This document shows positions 52,560 to 61,381 of a DNA stretch of 64,000 nt, in pieces. The position numbers were made by a program, and so were the translations under genes. The notes beneath the pieces were generated by a model that was not told where the DNA came from, did not search any database, and was given only the letters and a program-made list of their open reading frames with translations. Origin of the DNA: JAJZEO01 sp964350315 (GTDB taxonomy: Bacteria; Chlamydiota; Chlamydiia; Chlamydiales; 2-12-FULL-49-11); contig CAYGJD010000001.1 in assembly GCA_964350315.1 (NCBI GenBank), positions 1-64,000 of the forward strand. The letters run 5' to 3'. Each line of letters opens with the position of its first letter. The first letter of the stretch is position 1.

Positions 52560-55499
52560 TTAGTCGTCCATTCCAAATAGTTGACCGTCACCATTACCTG
52601 TTCTCGCGAGTGGAGCAGCAAGGGTTGCTTCTCCATCATGCAATGGCAGACCTAAGTCATCCCCATCTTCAAATAAGCTGTAGCCTTGTTGACTAGTAGG
52701 GCTTACTGATCGATAAACAAGGTCGTCTGTTTCACCATCAAGAGCTGTAGCAACAGGACGGCCGAAAAGTGCTTCTTCTTCTTCAGTCAAAGCATGTCCA
52801 TCTTGAGGCTCACTAATCTCGCGTCTTGAAGGTGCTGCTGGGACTTCAACAGCCTCTTCTTTAGCGCCTACTGCTCTAGCCTTACGAAGGTGACCTAGTT
52901 GGTCTATTGTGCCTAATGCATTGTAAGCATTGTAAGCATTTAGAAGTTCGACTGCTGATTGATTGCTAACTACTCCAGCAATTTCTTCTTCTTCTTCGTC
53001 TTCTTCAGCAACAAATGTAGTAACAAGTATTGATTCATCTGAATACTCATACTCATCATCTACGTCAAAAAGTGTTCCAAAAGCAGCAGTGTTAAACGGA
53101 GCTTCTTTTGTAGGCTTTTCAATTACTACTTGTTCACCAGTAGGTGTTGTGATAGTTACTGCACTTAAATCTTCGTTAAATTCAAGTTCAAAACCTTTGC
53201 TTTCAAGGTAGTGTCTTACGCCTGTGCGATTTTCAAAAAGAGCTGAAACCATTGCTGTAGCTTCTTTTTCCATTTTCGCAAGTTCGCGCTTAACCTCTAC
53301 TTCTTTCACCGCAACTTCAACATTTTGTTCTGCAATTGCATTAGCTATTGTAGTTGAGTGTGTTGCTGTGTAAGCTTCGAAATTTTCTTCAATTTCAAGC
53401 TCATCTGATTCATAAGATTCTTCAGATTCAGTATATGCTGTTACGAGATCAGAAACAGTTTTTCCTGTAATATCTTCTACCTCAGATTTGAATGTATACT
53501 TATTCACGTTAGCAAGAATTTGTTCGTCTGTTCCTGATAACAAGTGTACAATCGTACGAGCTTCAGCGCGCTGGGCATCAGTAAGTATTAACGCAGCATC
53601 TTTTGCTTTTTCAGCATCATTTGCCAATGTAGTTAGATACTGATCTTGAGCTAGTGCTTTAGCAGCTTTTAGCGCAGCAAGGTGAGCTGCTTTTACTACA
53701 TTTTGGTTTTCTTTAGATGTGATAGTTGCAGAGACTTTGTAGTCCGCTACAGCTTCTGCCATTTGCTCATCACTCATGTGCATTAATGCTCTATCTGTTC
53801 TAGAGATATCTTTTGCTCCAGCATTCCAGTGGAATGATAGAGTACGTGCTAAGTCACGACCAAAGGCTTTAGCGCCATCTTTAGCGCCAATGAACTGAGA
53901 CATCACTCTATAGTGAGTTGAGTCTGCTCTGCTTCTTACTTGATCAACTGCAGAATCACTGCCGTAGAAAGTTGTAAGAACTTTGTCTTGAGCATCTACT
54001 CTAGCTTCATCTTCATCTTCATAAGAGGCGCGAGACTGTGCTAAAGCACCTCTTGTATTCATGTTTTCACTAAGATTTGCTTCTCCAACAGTATGAACGA
54101 TGTCATTTTTGAAGCCATTCAGTGTGAATCCATGGTCATGCACATATCTTACACCACGTACAACTAAGTATAGAGCTAGTAAGCCACCAATCGCTGCACC
54201 AATCCAAGGAGCTGCTACTGTAAGTCCTGCTCCTGCTGCCGCAGCTGCAGTTGATGTAGCAAAAGCGTATAGTCCATATCCAATTGCCGCTAATACAGCA
54301 GCGCCAATAGCAGTTTTCGCAAATGCTTTCCAGCTCTTAGTCATAAATCGACCAAGGTTGAATGCACCATTGACGATTAAGGCAACAGTACCGCTTACAA
54401 TTTTATCAATGCCAAATAGGATTGAGTTGATAGCGATTGTTAGGCCAGAAGCTGTAAGAACTGCTATGTTTTTTACAACCCATGCAAGAAAGTGAGCTGC
54501 TTGAATAACTCTTGCTGCACCTTTAGCAACCATAGTTCCGCCAAGCTTGTCTGTCATTGTATTGTATGTCTCTTGCACATCTTCAAGGCTTCCAACTAGG
54601 TGATCAAGACCAACTGCTGGTAAAAGAATGAGCATGCCAGTGATCTCTGATGCAAATGAACAGATATTGTGAACACCAATCTCAACACCTTTTTTCGCGA
54701 GCTCTTGAACATTACCACCTTTTGCTGATCGATCTGTTGTTGAGATAACACCAGTTGTTGTAACTAATAGGTGAGACTTAAGAGCCGCTCTTAGAGCAGG
54801 ACCTTCAACAGTTTTTTCATTTAAAACGATATCAGAATAATCTGCGCCCATCATTGTACCAATTGTGTAGTCTTTTACTACATCAATATTTGCTTTTACA
54901 GGAGCAGCAACGTCGCCTTCTTCTTCTGCACCCATTTCGCCTGGAAGACGTGGAGCTGCAGCTGTTACAGGAGAGTCTAAATCTAACAACAGATCATCAC
55001 CACTGCCTTCGCTGCCAGTAGCAACACCTTCATCAGCATGAACAGAATCATCTTCAGCTGCTGGTTTTAACAAAGCTAAATATGCTTGTTTAGACTCTAA
55101 TTTTTCAGTAGTTATTACAAGGAGAGGTTGAGTTTTTGCAATTGAAGCTTCAATTGTTGATGTATCCTTTCCTTCACCTTCTAGCTTTTCTTTTTTAGCT
55201 TTTAGGGCCTCTAGTTGTGTTGTTAATTTCTTGACCTCTGCTTCTGCATTCTTAACATCTCTTTCTGCTACGCGGGTCTCTTTTTTTTGAACTTCAGCAC
55301 GTGCTTTATCTTGCGCGCCATCTACATCAAGTTGAGTAGGTGTGCTAACGAAGCTGATTTTTTGAACGAGTTTGCCAAAGAAGCTTTGCTCTGTAGGAGT
55401 TTTATCAGCAGGTGGGATATCTCCTTCAATTGGTGCTAATAGAGGGCTGTCTGCTCTTAATAGAGGGCTTGCTGTTCCTAAATCTATTGGTCTATCCAT
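52560..55499 (-). CDS. Large hypothetical protein with coiled coil and hydrophobic core (possible secreted membrane effector)
   Basis: A 979-residue protein with a good ribosome site (AGGAGA). Order of regions: Pro-rich head (1-40), coiled coil (about 62-142, VAERDVKNAEAEVKKLTTQL), acidic Gly/Asp/Glu linker (150-200), hydrophobic regions at 278-302, 330-382 and 396-450 (Ala/Gly-rich, about four to six helices), then a long helical and acidic C-terminal half (460-979) with Glu/Ser clusters. No N-terminal signal peptide. It is not recognised; Ala content and GC are higher than neighbours. The plan fits a type III-secreted protein inserted in a membrane, but this is inference. Confidence 0.72.
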   Translation of the reverse strand: MDRPIDLGTASPLLRADSPLLAPIEGDIPPADKTPTEQSFFGKLVQKISFVSTPTQLDVDGAQDKARAEVQKKETRVAERDVKNAEAEVKKLTTQLEALKAKKEKLEGEGKDTSTIEASIAKTQPLLVITTEKLESKQAYLALLKPAAEDDSVHADEGVATGSEGSGDDLLLDLDSPVTAAAPRLPGEMGAEEEGDVAAPVKANIDVVKDYTIGTMMGADYSDIVLNEKTVEGPALRAALKSHLLVTTTGVISTTDRSAKGGNVQELAKKGVEIGVHNICSFASEITGMLILLPAVGLDHLVGSLEDVQETYNTMTDKLGGTMVAKGAARVIQAAHFLAWVVKNIAVLTASGLTIAINSILFGIDKIVSGTVALIVNGAFNLGRFMTKSWKAFAKTAIGAAVLAAIGYGLYAFATSTAAAAAGAGLTVAAPWIGAAIGGLLALYLVVRGVRYVHDHGFTLNGFKNDIVHTVGEANLSENMNTRGALAQSRASYEDEDEARVDAQDKVLTTFYGSDSAVDQVRSRADSTHYRVMSQFIGAKDGAKAFGRDLARTLSFHWNAGAKDISRTDRALMHMSDEQMAEAVADYKVSATITSKENQNVVKAAHLAALKAAKALAQDQYLTTLANDAEKAKDAALILTDAQRAEARTIVHLLSGTDEQILANVNKYTFKSEVEDITGKTVSDLVTAYTESEESYESDELEIEENFEAYTATHSTTIANAIAEQNVEVAVKEVEVKRELAKMEKEATAMVSALFENRTGVRHYLESKGFELEFNEDLSAVTITTPTGEQVVIEKPTKEAPFNTAAFGTLFDVDDEYEYSDESILVTTFVAEEDEEEEEIAGVVSNQSAVELLNAYNAYNALGTIDQLGHLRKARAVGAKEEAVEVPAAPSRREISEPQDGHALTEEEEALFGRPVATALDGETDDLVYRSVSPTSQQGYSLFEDGDDLGLPLHDGEATLAAPLARTGNGDGQLFGMDD

Positions 55500-55583
55500 A
55501 TTATGTCTCCTAATTATGTATTTTTTTCTTATTATTTTAATTGTTGTCTAATTTTTAACTGTAATTATGTAATTAATGTTTAA

Positions 55584-55592
55584 ATTATAACA
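55584..55592 (-). promoter_or_regulatory. Extended -10 promoter TGTTATAAT
   Basis: Minus-strand word, about 85 bases before the ATG at 55499. The gap 55500-55637 is otherwise AT-rich with no gene. Confidence 0.45.
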
Positions 55593-55637
55593 TTTAAATA
55601 TATTAATTATCAATACTTTAGTTTTTAATTGATACTT

Positions 55638-57008
55638 TTATTGCCTCTTTAGAGATTTAATTGCGTTAATTATTAGTGAGTTAGGGGGCGATTGAGGGTT
55701 TTGGAAGAATGTTAAAAAGACTTCTTTAGCGGTTTGGCCACCCTCTGAATATGCATTAAGAGCTTCTAAAGCATTTGGATAAGAAGGGTTTGGCGAGGCA
55801 TACTCGACAAGTTCATAATAAATCCGCGATGCTGTTATTGCATGTTTTGTTTTAATTGCTTCGAGGAGATTGTCGAGGAGTTGATTAAATGGTCGAAAAG
55901 CGGGAAGGTTTGGTCCAATTGTTGGGTTTGCTGTACGTACTGCTGTTTTCATAGCAAACATTTTGGCCTCTATTCTAGTAGGTGGAGATGATTTAACCTC
56001 ACGTGCTTCTATAAAAGGGGAGAGAAGGTCTTTGAACTCCTCTTTTAGCTGTTCAATCATTGGGGTTTTTCCTTTAATGGAAACAACATAAGCATCGAGA
56101 TATTTAGCATAGGACGTTTCTGTGTCATATCTTTCAATAGTTACGCTTAGCTCTGTATAAAGAGCATTTTGTCTTTCAGATAGTCTTGTGAAAGCTGCTT
56201 CATCTTCTTCTGTGAAGGAGTCCTCATCACGCTGGAACTTTCTCATTAATAGTTCAACTTTAGAGGCTGTCTGTTTGTAGGCTGTTTCAAGAGAAGTCAT
56301 TTCTTCTGAGATTGCTTCAATCTTTGCAAGCGTCTTCTCTCTGAGTTTGTAGGTATCGCCTTCAAGGAGTAAGATTTTTTGTTCAATGGAGATAAGAGCC
56401 TTATGTGTGTTTTCCTGGCATGTTAAATCGCTTGTGTAGCTCTTTATTAGGTCGCCCTTTGTGATTTGAATTCCTTTTTCTTGGAATTCAGCTGCTATCT
56501 GAGTGATTTTAGAGTCACTCAAGGCTTGTCTTTCGGCATGTTGGATGAAAAGTTTTTTGGCTTCAGTTTGAATCAAACCTTGATTAAAGCCTTCAGGAAA
56601 GATCTGAACGAACTCTTGTTGTTGTTTGCTCAGTTCTGAAGAAAATAGAGAAATTGCAGATTGTAGCGAAGGCAGCTCTTTGGCGGCTTCAAAAGCCTTT
56701 GAGATTAAAATTGCTTCTACTTTTGTCTCTTTTGATGCAGTAGTTGAAGCTCTTCCTAAGAGAGATTTTGCCTCTTTTGAAAGGGAGAAGGTTTTAAGAA
56801 GAGCTGCAAAGACGCCTTCGGTTTTTCTCAAATGCGAATATATGGCATACTTTCCATCTGCAAGGCGTAAATTCGTGACATTTTCTACGGGTGGAAATTT
56901 GAAAGCTTCACCCTCGTATAGGGAGGGGGTGGAGCTGGTCGAAGAGGGGGTTTGTGGCGGAGTCCTTGCTTGACTCATGTCGGTCATCTCAAAAAGCGTT
57001 CCGTCCAT
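55638..57008 (-). CDS. Hypothetical coiled-coil protein
   Basis: A 456-residue soluble protein. Ser/Thr/Pro-rich head (QARTPPQTPSSTSSTPS, about 13-30), a helical middle with a coiled coil (about 205-270, EQKILLLEGDTYKLREK; SEEMTSLETAYKQTASKVE), an acidic patch (DEDSFTEEDEAAF), and a separate C-terminal helical domain (330-456) starting RIEAKMFAMKTAVRTANP. No signal peptide or membrane segment. GGAG lies upstream of the ATG. Family not recognised; the disordered head plus coiled coil is common in type III effectors. Confidence 0.7.
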   Translation of the reverse strand: MDGTLFEMTDMSQARTPPQTPSSTSSTPSLYEGEAFKFPPVENVTNLRLADGKYAIYSHLRKTEGVFAALLKTFSLSKEAKSLLGRASTTASKETKVEAILISKAFEAAKELPSLQSAISLFSSELSKQQQEFVQIFPEGFNQGLIQTEAKKLFIQHAERQALSDSKITQIAAEFQEKGIQITKGDLIKSYTSDLTCQENTHKALISIEQKILLLEGDTYKLREKTLAKIEAISEEMTSLETAYKQTASKVELLMRKFQRDEDSFTEEDEAAFTRLSERQNALYTELSVTIERYDTETSYAKYLDAYVVSIKGKTPMIEQLKEEFKDLLSPFIEAREVKSSPPTRIEAKMFAMKTAVRTANPTIGPNLPAFRPFNQLLDNLLEAIKTKHAITASRIYYELVEYASPNPSYPNALEALNAYSEGGQTAKEVFLTFFQNPQSPPNSLIINAIKSLKRQ

Positions 57009-57038
57009 TTTGGTTTCTCCATAATAAATAATTAGTTA

Positions 57039-57047
57039 ATTATAACA
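57039..57047 (-). promoter_or_regulatory. Extended -10 promoter TGTTATAAT
   Basis: Minus-strand word, 31 bases before the ATG at 57008. Confidence 0.45.
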
Positions 57048-57160
57048 AATAATTACTTTAAATTCAACAGTTTATTATGTGTTTTATGTCTAATTGGCTG
57101 AAAATCAACATGGTTCATAAGAGCTTGATTATTAATAAAATTTTTGATATACTGGATAGA

Positions 57161-57166
57161 TATAAT
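57161..57166 (+). promoter_or_regulatory. -10 box TATAAT of the small coiled-coil gene
   Basis: TATAAT 20 bases before the ATG at 57186, with AGGAGGG in between; no good -35 box at normal distance. Confidence 0.4.
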
Positions 57167-57185
57167 AATACTGTTAGGAGGGAAT

Positions 57186-57395
57186 ATGGGCGGTGAAGAG
57201 CAAATGAAATCACAGATTGCTGCTTTAGAGAGTAAGGTAGACTTATTAGAATCAGAAATTACTCATTTAGACGAAATATTGCGTAAATGTGGGTTTCCTA
57301 AAGGTATTTCAACCCTCAAAGCGACTGTAGAAGAGCTCTTGCAAGAAGTGCGTATTGAGACGGGTGATGAAGACGAGCCCTACGCTTACCTCTAA
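57186..57395 (+). CDS. Small coiled-coil protein
   Basis: A 69-residue protein with an outstanding ribosome site (TAGGAGGGAAT before ATG 57186). It is a single heptad-rich helix (QIAALESKVDLLESEITHLD) followed by a second helix and an acidic tail (TGDEDEPYAYL). SlyX-like in general look, but the SlyX consensus is not clear. Own -10 box and own terminator, so it is a monocistronic unit. Confidence 0.75.
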   Translation: MGGEEQMKSQIAALESKVDLLESEITHLDEILRKCGFPKGISTLKATVEELLQEVRIETGDEDEPYAYL

Positions 57396-57423
57396 AAGAG
57401 TAAGATTTTCCTTAAAGTATGAT

Positions 57424-57452
57424 AGAGAGCCAAATTGGCTCTCTTTTTTTTT
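57424..57452 (+). terminator. Intrinsic terminator
   Basis: AGAGAGCC, AAATT loop, GGCTCTCT (57424-57444) followed by nine T. Ends the small coiled-coil gene transcript before the ferredoxin gene. Confidence 0.9.
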
Positions 57453-57507
57453 GCAAATATCTACAAGATTCTGTTTAATGGTAGTCGAATAGCTCGAAGA
57501 GGATGAG

Positions 57508-57768
57508 ATGGCAAAGGTTATATTTAATGATGAAGAAGTAATGGAACTTCCAGACGGTGAGTCGCTTAAGGCTTGTTGTGAAGATGCGGGGGTCCCATTT
57601 GCTTGCGAAGAAGGAATTTGCGGGACGTGTGTGATTGAGATTGAGGAAGGGGCTGAAAATCTTTCTGAATTCAGCCAAGAGGAGCTAGACTTCTTAGGAG
57701 AGCAGGATTGTGAAAGACTTGCTTGCCAGTGCAAGGTAATGAAGGGTACAGTTAAGGTTAGGTATTAA
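57508..57768 (+). CDS. [2Fe-2S] ferredoxin
   Basis: An 86-residue plant-type ferredoxin. Cluster ligands Cys33, Cys38, Cys41 (CEEGICGTC) and Cys73 (LACQC): C-x4-C-x2-C-x31-C. Acidic, cytoplasmic electron carrier. Its stop is directly followed by the ATG of the HesB-like gene (TAAATG), so the two are one operon and probably act together in Fe-S assembly or electron supply. Confidence 0.92.
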   Translation: MAKVIFNDEEVMELPDGESLKACCEDAGVPFACEEGICGTCVIEIEEGAENLSEFSQEELDFLGEQDCERLACQCKVMKGTVKVRY

Positions 57769-58350
57769 ATGAGCGAAAGCAAGCAAAATGAATCGCTACT
57801 TATTCATAAAGAAATGATTATTTCAGACATTTTAGGGAAGAATCCGGCCAAGAGCCAGAAACTTGCTCAGGAAATGACCAATAGTGGCCTACATTGCGCT
57901 TCTTGCGGTGCGGCAACTTGGGAGACCCTAGAAGCTGGAATGTTGTCTCATGGGAAGGATATGAGTGAAATTGATGAGCTTGTTATTCGCCTTAATAAAG
58001 TCCTATCAGAGAAAATAGATGCTACAACGATTACATTGACTAAGAAGGCAGCTGAGAAATTCAAGCAAGTTTGCAGCGATGAGAATAAGAGTGGCTGGGC
58101 TTTAAGGTTTGGAGATAAGGCTGGTGGATGTTCTGGTTTTGAGTATGTCCTTGATTTCACAAATACTCATACAGAAAACGATGAAACATTCCATTCGCAT
58201 GGAGTTAATGTTTACGTGGATAAAAACGTGCTTCCAAGACTTCTTGGATGCGAAATTGACTACTTAGACGGTCTAATGGGGTCAGGATTCAAGATCTCAA
58301 ATCCTAATGCAAAAGGGTCTTGTTCCTGTGGAACATCTCAAGCTTATTGA
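57769..58350 (+). CDS. DUF1858-HesB/IscA fusion, A-type Fe-S carrier
   Basis: A 193-residue protein. The N-terminal domain (about 10-62) has MIISDILGKNPAKSQKLAQE and HCASCG (Cys43, Cys46), as in DUF1858 proteins of hybrid-cluster type. The C-terminal domain (85-193) is HesB/IscA with cluster cysteines Cys121 (GGCSGFEY), Cys185 and Cys187 (CSCG). It probably carries Fe-S clusters to target enzymes. Cotranscribed with the ferredoxin. 3' end overlaps the convergent gene by 7 bases. Confidence 0.88.
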   Translation: MSESKQNESLLIHKEMIISDILGKNPAKSQKLAQEMTNSGLHCASCGAATWETLEAGMLSHGKDMSEIDELVIRLNKVLSEKIDATTITLTKKAAEKFKQVCSDENKSGWALRFGDKAGGCSGFEYVLDFTNTHTENDETFHSHGVNVYVDKNVLPRLLGCEIDYLDGLMGSGFKISNPNAKGSCSCGTSQAY

Positions 58351-59216
58351 TCATCTTGAGAAAGATCGCCCGGAAGTTCGGCAATACCCCCTCGAGTGAA
58401 GTGAGCAAGGGTATCAGGGTGTGCGGTTATTGATGGACGTGGATGGCTTGTTAGAGAGTCGGCTTGGTGGGGACTTCCGGCTCTTTCTGTTGAGACTCTT
58501 GCGCTAGTTAGAGCTAGTCTCTGTGTATCGGATAATTGACGTTGTCTTTGTATGCTCGCTGCAATAGCACTGTGGCTTCTTTTATGTCCTCGATTTGCTC
58601 CTCTTAACGCTTCGTCGACTCGCCCTAATCCTCTTACGTGGGTTGCATCAGCTCTTCTTCGTTGTTGTCCTGAGCCTGGATTAACAACAGCCAATAAAGG
58701 GGATGCGAAATTTTCTTCTCCTTCTGATTCATCACCTCGTGAAGCTGAGCGCGAAGGTGGCCTTCCTGCTTGAAGAACTGGACTACTTGCTACTTGACGT
58801 ACTTGCATATGGCTATGATGCTTTGATGTTGGCATCATGGGTGATGCTAATGAAGGTTGTGCTCGCGCTCCTTCGCCTCTGCCTAAAACAGCATTTTCGA
58901 AGGCTGTCCAAGCTGCTAGCTTATCATGTGTATTGTGTTGACTTGTAAATTCTCTACCATCTTTACTTAAGTGCAATCCTTTTTGTGAGGCGCGATCAAT
59001 AGAGAAAGTATGAGCTATATTATGTGCGCTCACAACTGCTTGAAATAAATGGGTTACCCTCTGAGCTATATTACTAAGGTCTGTTGGGGTTTGTGTTCCT
59101 GTGACAAGGATATATAGCGGTCGAATTTGGCCGTTGATGTTTATTTGGCCAACTTGCTGGGATCCTTCAGGGGGAATGAATTCTTGTGGGGTTTCGCGTC
59201 CCGCTACAGCTTCCAT
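58344..59216 (-). CDS. Hypothetical disordered protein (possible effector)
   Basis: A 290-residue protein with AGGAG upstream of the ATG. The first 110 residues look folded (VGQININGQIRPLYILVTG; LAAWTAFENAVLGRGEG), the remaining 180 are low-complexity, rich in Ser, Arg, Gln, His and Pro (RPPSRSASRGDESEGEE; RQRQLSDTQRLALTSARVS). No signal peptide, no membrane helix. GC is higher than in the neighbours. Not recognised. Folded head plus disordered basic tail fits a secreted effector, as inference. Confidence 0.65.
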   Translation of the reverse strand: MEAVAGRETPQEFIPPEGSQQVGQININGQIRPLYILVTGTQTPTDLSNIAQRVTHLFQAVVSAHNIAHTFSIDRASQKGLHLSKDGREFTSQHNTHDKLAAWTAFENAVLGRGEGARAQPSLASPMMPTSKHHSHMQVRQVASSPVLQAGRPPSRSASRGDESEGEENFASPLLAVVNPGSGQQRRRADATHVRGLGRVDEALRGANRGHKRSHSAIAASIQRQRQLSDTQRLALTSARVSTERAGSPHQADSLTSHPRPSITAHPDTLAHFTRGGIAELPGDLSQDDQ

Positions 59217-59246
59217 AGTTAACTCCTAATAATTAATGTTAGTACT

Positions 59247-59255
59247 ATTATATCA
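59247..59255 (-). promoter_or_regulatory. Extended -10 promoter TGATATAAT
   Basis: Minus-strand variant of the TGTTATAAT word, 31 bases before the ATG at 59216. Confidence 0.4.
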
Positions 59256-59356
59256 TACGTTTATGATTTTTTCAATTAAATTCTTTAAATCGACACTAAG
59301 GTGGCGTGACTTCATAATTAAGGTGTATAATTATAGTTTAAATTAATTGGTTTGTT

Positions 59357-59365
59357 TGTTATAAT
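59357..59365 (+). promoter_or_regulatory. Extended -10 promoter TGTTATAAT
   Basis: Plus-strand word 73 bases before the ATG at 59439, with a weak TTTAAA -35 box at 17-base spacing (59337-59342). Confidence 0.5.
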
Positions 59366-59438
59366 ATTTGCGTAAACATCAGAAACCTAGTTCCAAAAAG
59401 CGCATTTATTATTTTAAACCGATTTTTAAGGTTACATT

Positions 59439-61355
59439 ATGGAATTACTTACTATCAAACGAGCTGGATACGAATCCGATAAGTTGCCGCATAACTTGAG
59501 TTCTGCGCAAAGAGACTATGCTTGCCAGAAGAGGGTAGAAGCGGGCGTTTTTGGGCGATTGGCTCATCTGAGAGAATTAGGTGGGGATAGTGCTTGTGTT
59601 CTTTCTGAGCGAGAGGTGAAGTCTCAGGCTTTTTCTGAGCCGACTTTATTCTATATTGCAGGTGAGAAAAAACCGACTGCTTTTCTTTACCAGACAAATG
59701 GGAAGGGGTCTGGGATTTCTTCACGTAAAGGTCGCTTGAAGGTTATTTCTGGCAAAAGTTCTGGTTGTTCTAAAGAAGTCGCTGTTGTTCCGATTGGGGG
59801 CAAAATGGTTCGAGAAGCAATCGACACAGATGACTTTGCTCAAGTTGCGCTTAAAACTTTGCCCAAGCCAAAAAAGAGCAAGGATCTCTCAAGTGGTTTT
59901 GTTTCATCAGTTGGTTATTTTACAGGTGATCCGTGGAGCGTTGTTGCAAATATTGATATGCTTCGAGGGATTGTTGAAAAAACATCGACTGACCCTGGCG
60001 TTATGAATAAATTTACATCGACTTTTGGGGTCGTGACGGGCCCGATTTGCATGTTCAGCGCGATGAAGGGCGCTAAAGAGGCTCGTTTGATTAGGGATAA
60101 TGAGGGTTTGTTAAGAGAAGAGATTCGACTTGTTCGCAGCGGTGTTGAAACTGCAAGTGGCGCAACAATGGTTGCTGTAAGAAGTGTTGGGTTGGCTGCT
60201 TCAAGAGTTTCTGTTTCAAAGGCAATTATTGTTGCTAATCGTGTATTGGGTTATATCTCTACAGGTGTTGGTTCTCTGCTTTATTTTCTGTTGATGATTC
60301 CTTTTGCTTTGAATGCTTTTCGCGGGGGTAAATTCTTAAATGAATGGAATAAGCAAAAAGAGCTTGGTATTGATGAGGGGTTTAAGTATTTAGTCGAAAT
60401 GATTGGATTGAATCGATCTGATTTTGATGAAGTTGCTAAAACAATGCATTTTAATTCATGTGAAGAGCTATATGCAATGGTTAAAGATAGCCAGAAAGTA
60501 GGTGAAAATGTTAGCCAGATTTTAACAAGTAGAGAAATGATTTGTGTTGAAGAGCGTGTGCGTTCAATTTTATCATCACTTAATCCCGATGATTTTCCAT
60601 TGATTTCTGATTGGGATCAAGTCAGAGATTGCTTGCTTGTTAAAGGATTGAATGAAGCATGTCGAATTGTTTTAAAAAAGAAGGCTGAGTATACTCGTCG
60701 AGCTGGCTTTGAGTCTTATACTGATATTCGAGAAGTGCTTCGTAGCGATCAATCTGCAAATATTAAGGGAATAGATGAAGGCTTTAAGCTTCGAATGATT
60801 AATGTTGCAACAAAAGAAACTCATTCGAACTTGTTGATAAATACTCTTCTTGTATTTGTTTGTACAATTGGAATTGGAAGTTTTATTGGCGCAACAATTT
60901 TTTCTGGGGGAGCCCCATTACTTGCTTCTATTATTGTGATGCTAGTAATGAATGTGATGATGTCAGGACTTGATTTATACAGCTTCATGGAAGAGCTTAG
61001 GGCAATGAAGACCTCATCTAAGAAGGATTTAGCTACGATAGTTCTTTTTATAGCTATGTCAATTTTAAGTCTTGGAATTAGTTTTGTTTTCGCTCAAGGA
61101 CCAGTTGCAAAGGCTGTTGTTGTTGCTTTGGGAGCTATGATGATTTCATTTCAAGTCTCAGCTTTAAGTTATGTATATGAAAAGCTTGGCAAAAAAGAAG
61201 AAGAGAGTGAAGATGAAAAAGCTCAGTTTTTGACCTGGAAACAAAAAGCTTTGGATTTGGAAATTGAAGATGAAAAAAGAGAGGCTAGAGCGCTTGAATT
61301 TAGACGAGTATCAAAGCTTCTAAGTCAAAGTAAAATGCATGGAAGTTTTGATTAA
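59439..61355 (+). CDS. Hypothetical membrane protein with bilobed hydrophobic regions
   Basis: A 638-residue protein. A soluble, basic N-terminal part (1-250) is followed by a hydrophobic region (262-294), a helical soluble domain (300-460), two hairpin-like hydrophobic pairs (465-510 and 531-578), and a charged helical tail (580-638). No cleavable signal peptide. The bilobed hydrophobic pairs resemble those in chlamydial Inc proteins, although Incs are usually shorter; an inner-membrane protein is equally possible. Not recognised. xerD follows after 26 bases. Confidence 0.7.
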   Translation: MELLTIKRAGYESDKLPHNLSSAQRDYACQKRVEAGVFGRLAHLRELGGDSACVLSEREVKSQAFSEPTLFYIAGEKKPTAFLYQTNGKGSGISSRKGRLKVISGKSSGCSKEVAVVPIGGKMVREAIDTDDFAQVALKTLPKPKKSKDLSSGFVSSVGYFTGDPWSVVANIDMLRGIVEKTSTDPGVMNKFTSTFGVVTGPICMFSAMKGAKEARLIRDNEGLLREEIRLVRSGVETASGATMVAVRSVGLAASRVSVSKAIIVANRVLGYISTGVGSLLYFLLMIPFALNAFRGGKFLNEWNKQKELGIDEGFKYLVEMIGLNRSDFDEVAKTMHFNSCEELYAMVKDSQKVGENVSQILTSREMICVEERVRSILSSLNPDDFPLISDWDQVRDCLLVKGLNEACRIVLKKKAEYTRRAGFESYTDIREVLRSDQSANIKGIDEGFKLRMINVATKETHSNLLINTLLVFVCTIGIGSFIGATIFSGGAPLLASIIVMLVMNVMMSGLDLYSFMEELRAMKTSSKKDLATIVLFIAMSILSLGISFVFAQGPVAKAVVVALGAMMISFQVSALSYVYEKLGKKEEESEDEKAQFLTWKQKALDLEIEDEKREARALEFRRVSKLLSQSKMHGSFD

Positions 61356-61381
61356 ACTGTTTTTCTGCTATATAGAAGAGC

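Noticed and set aside
54100..54495. Plus-strand ORF of 131 codons inside the 979-residue gene
   Set aside because: Antisense shadow of the Ala/Gly-rich hydrophobic region; no start signals.
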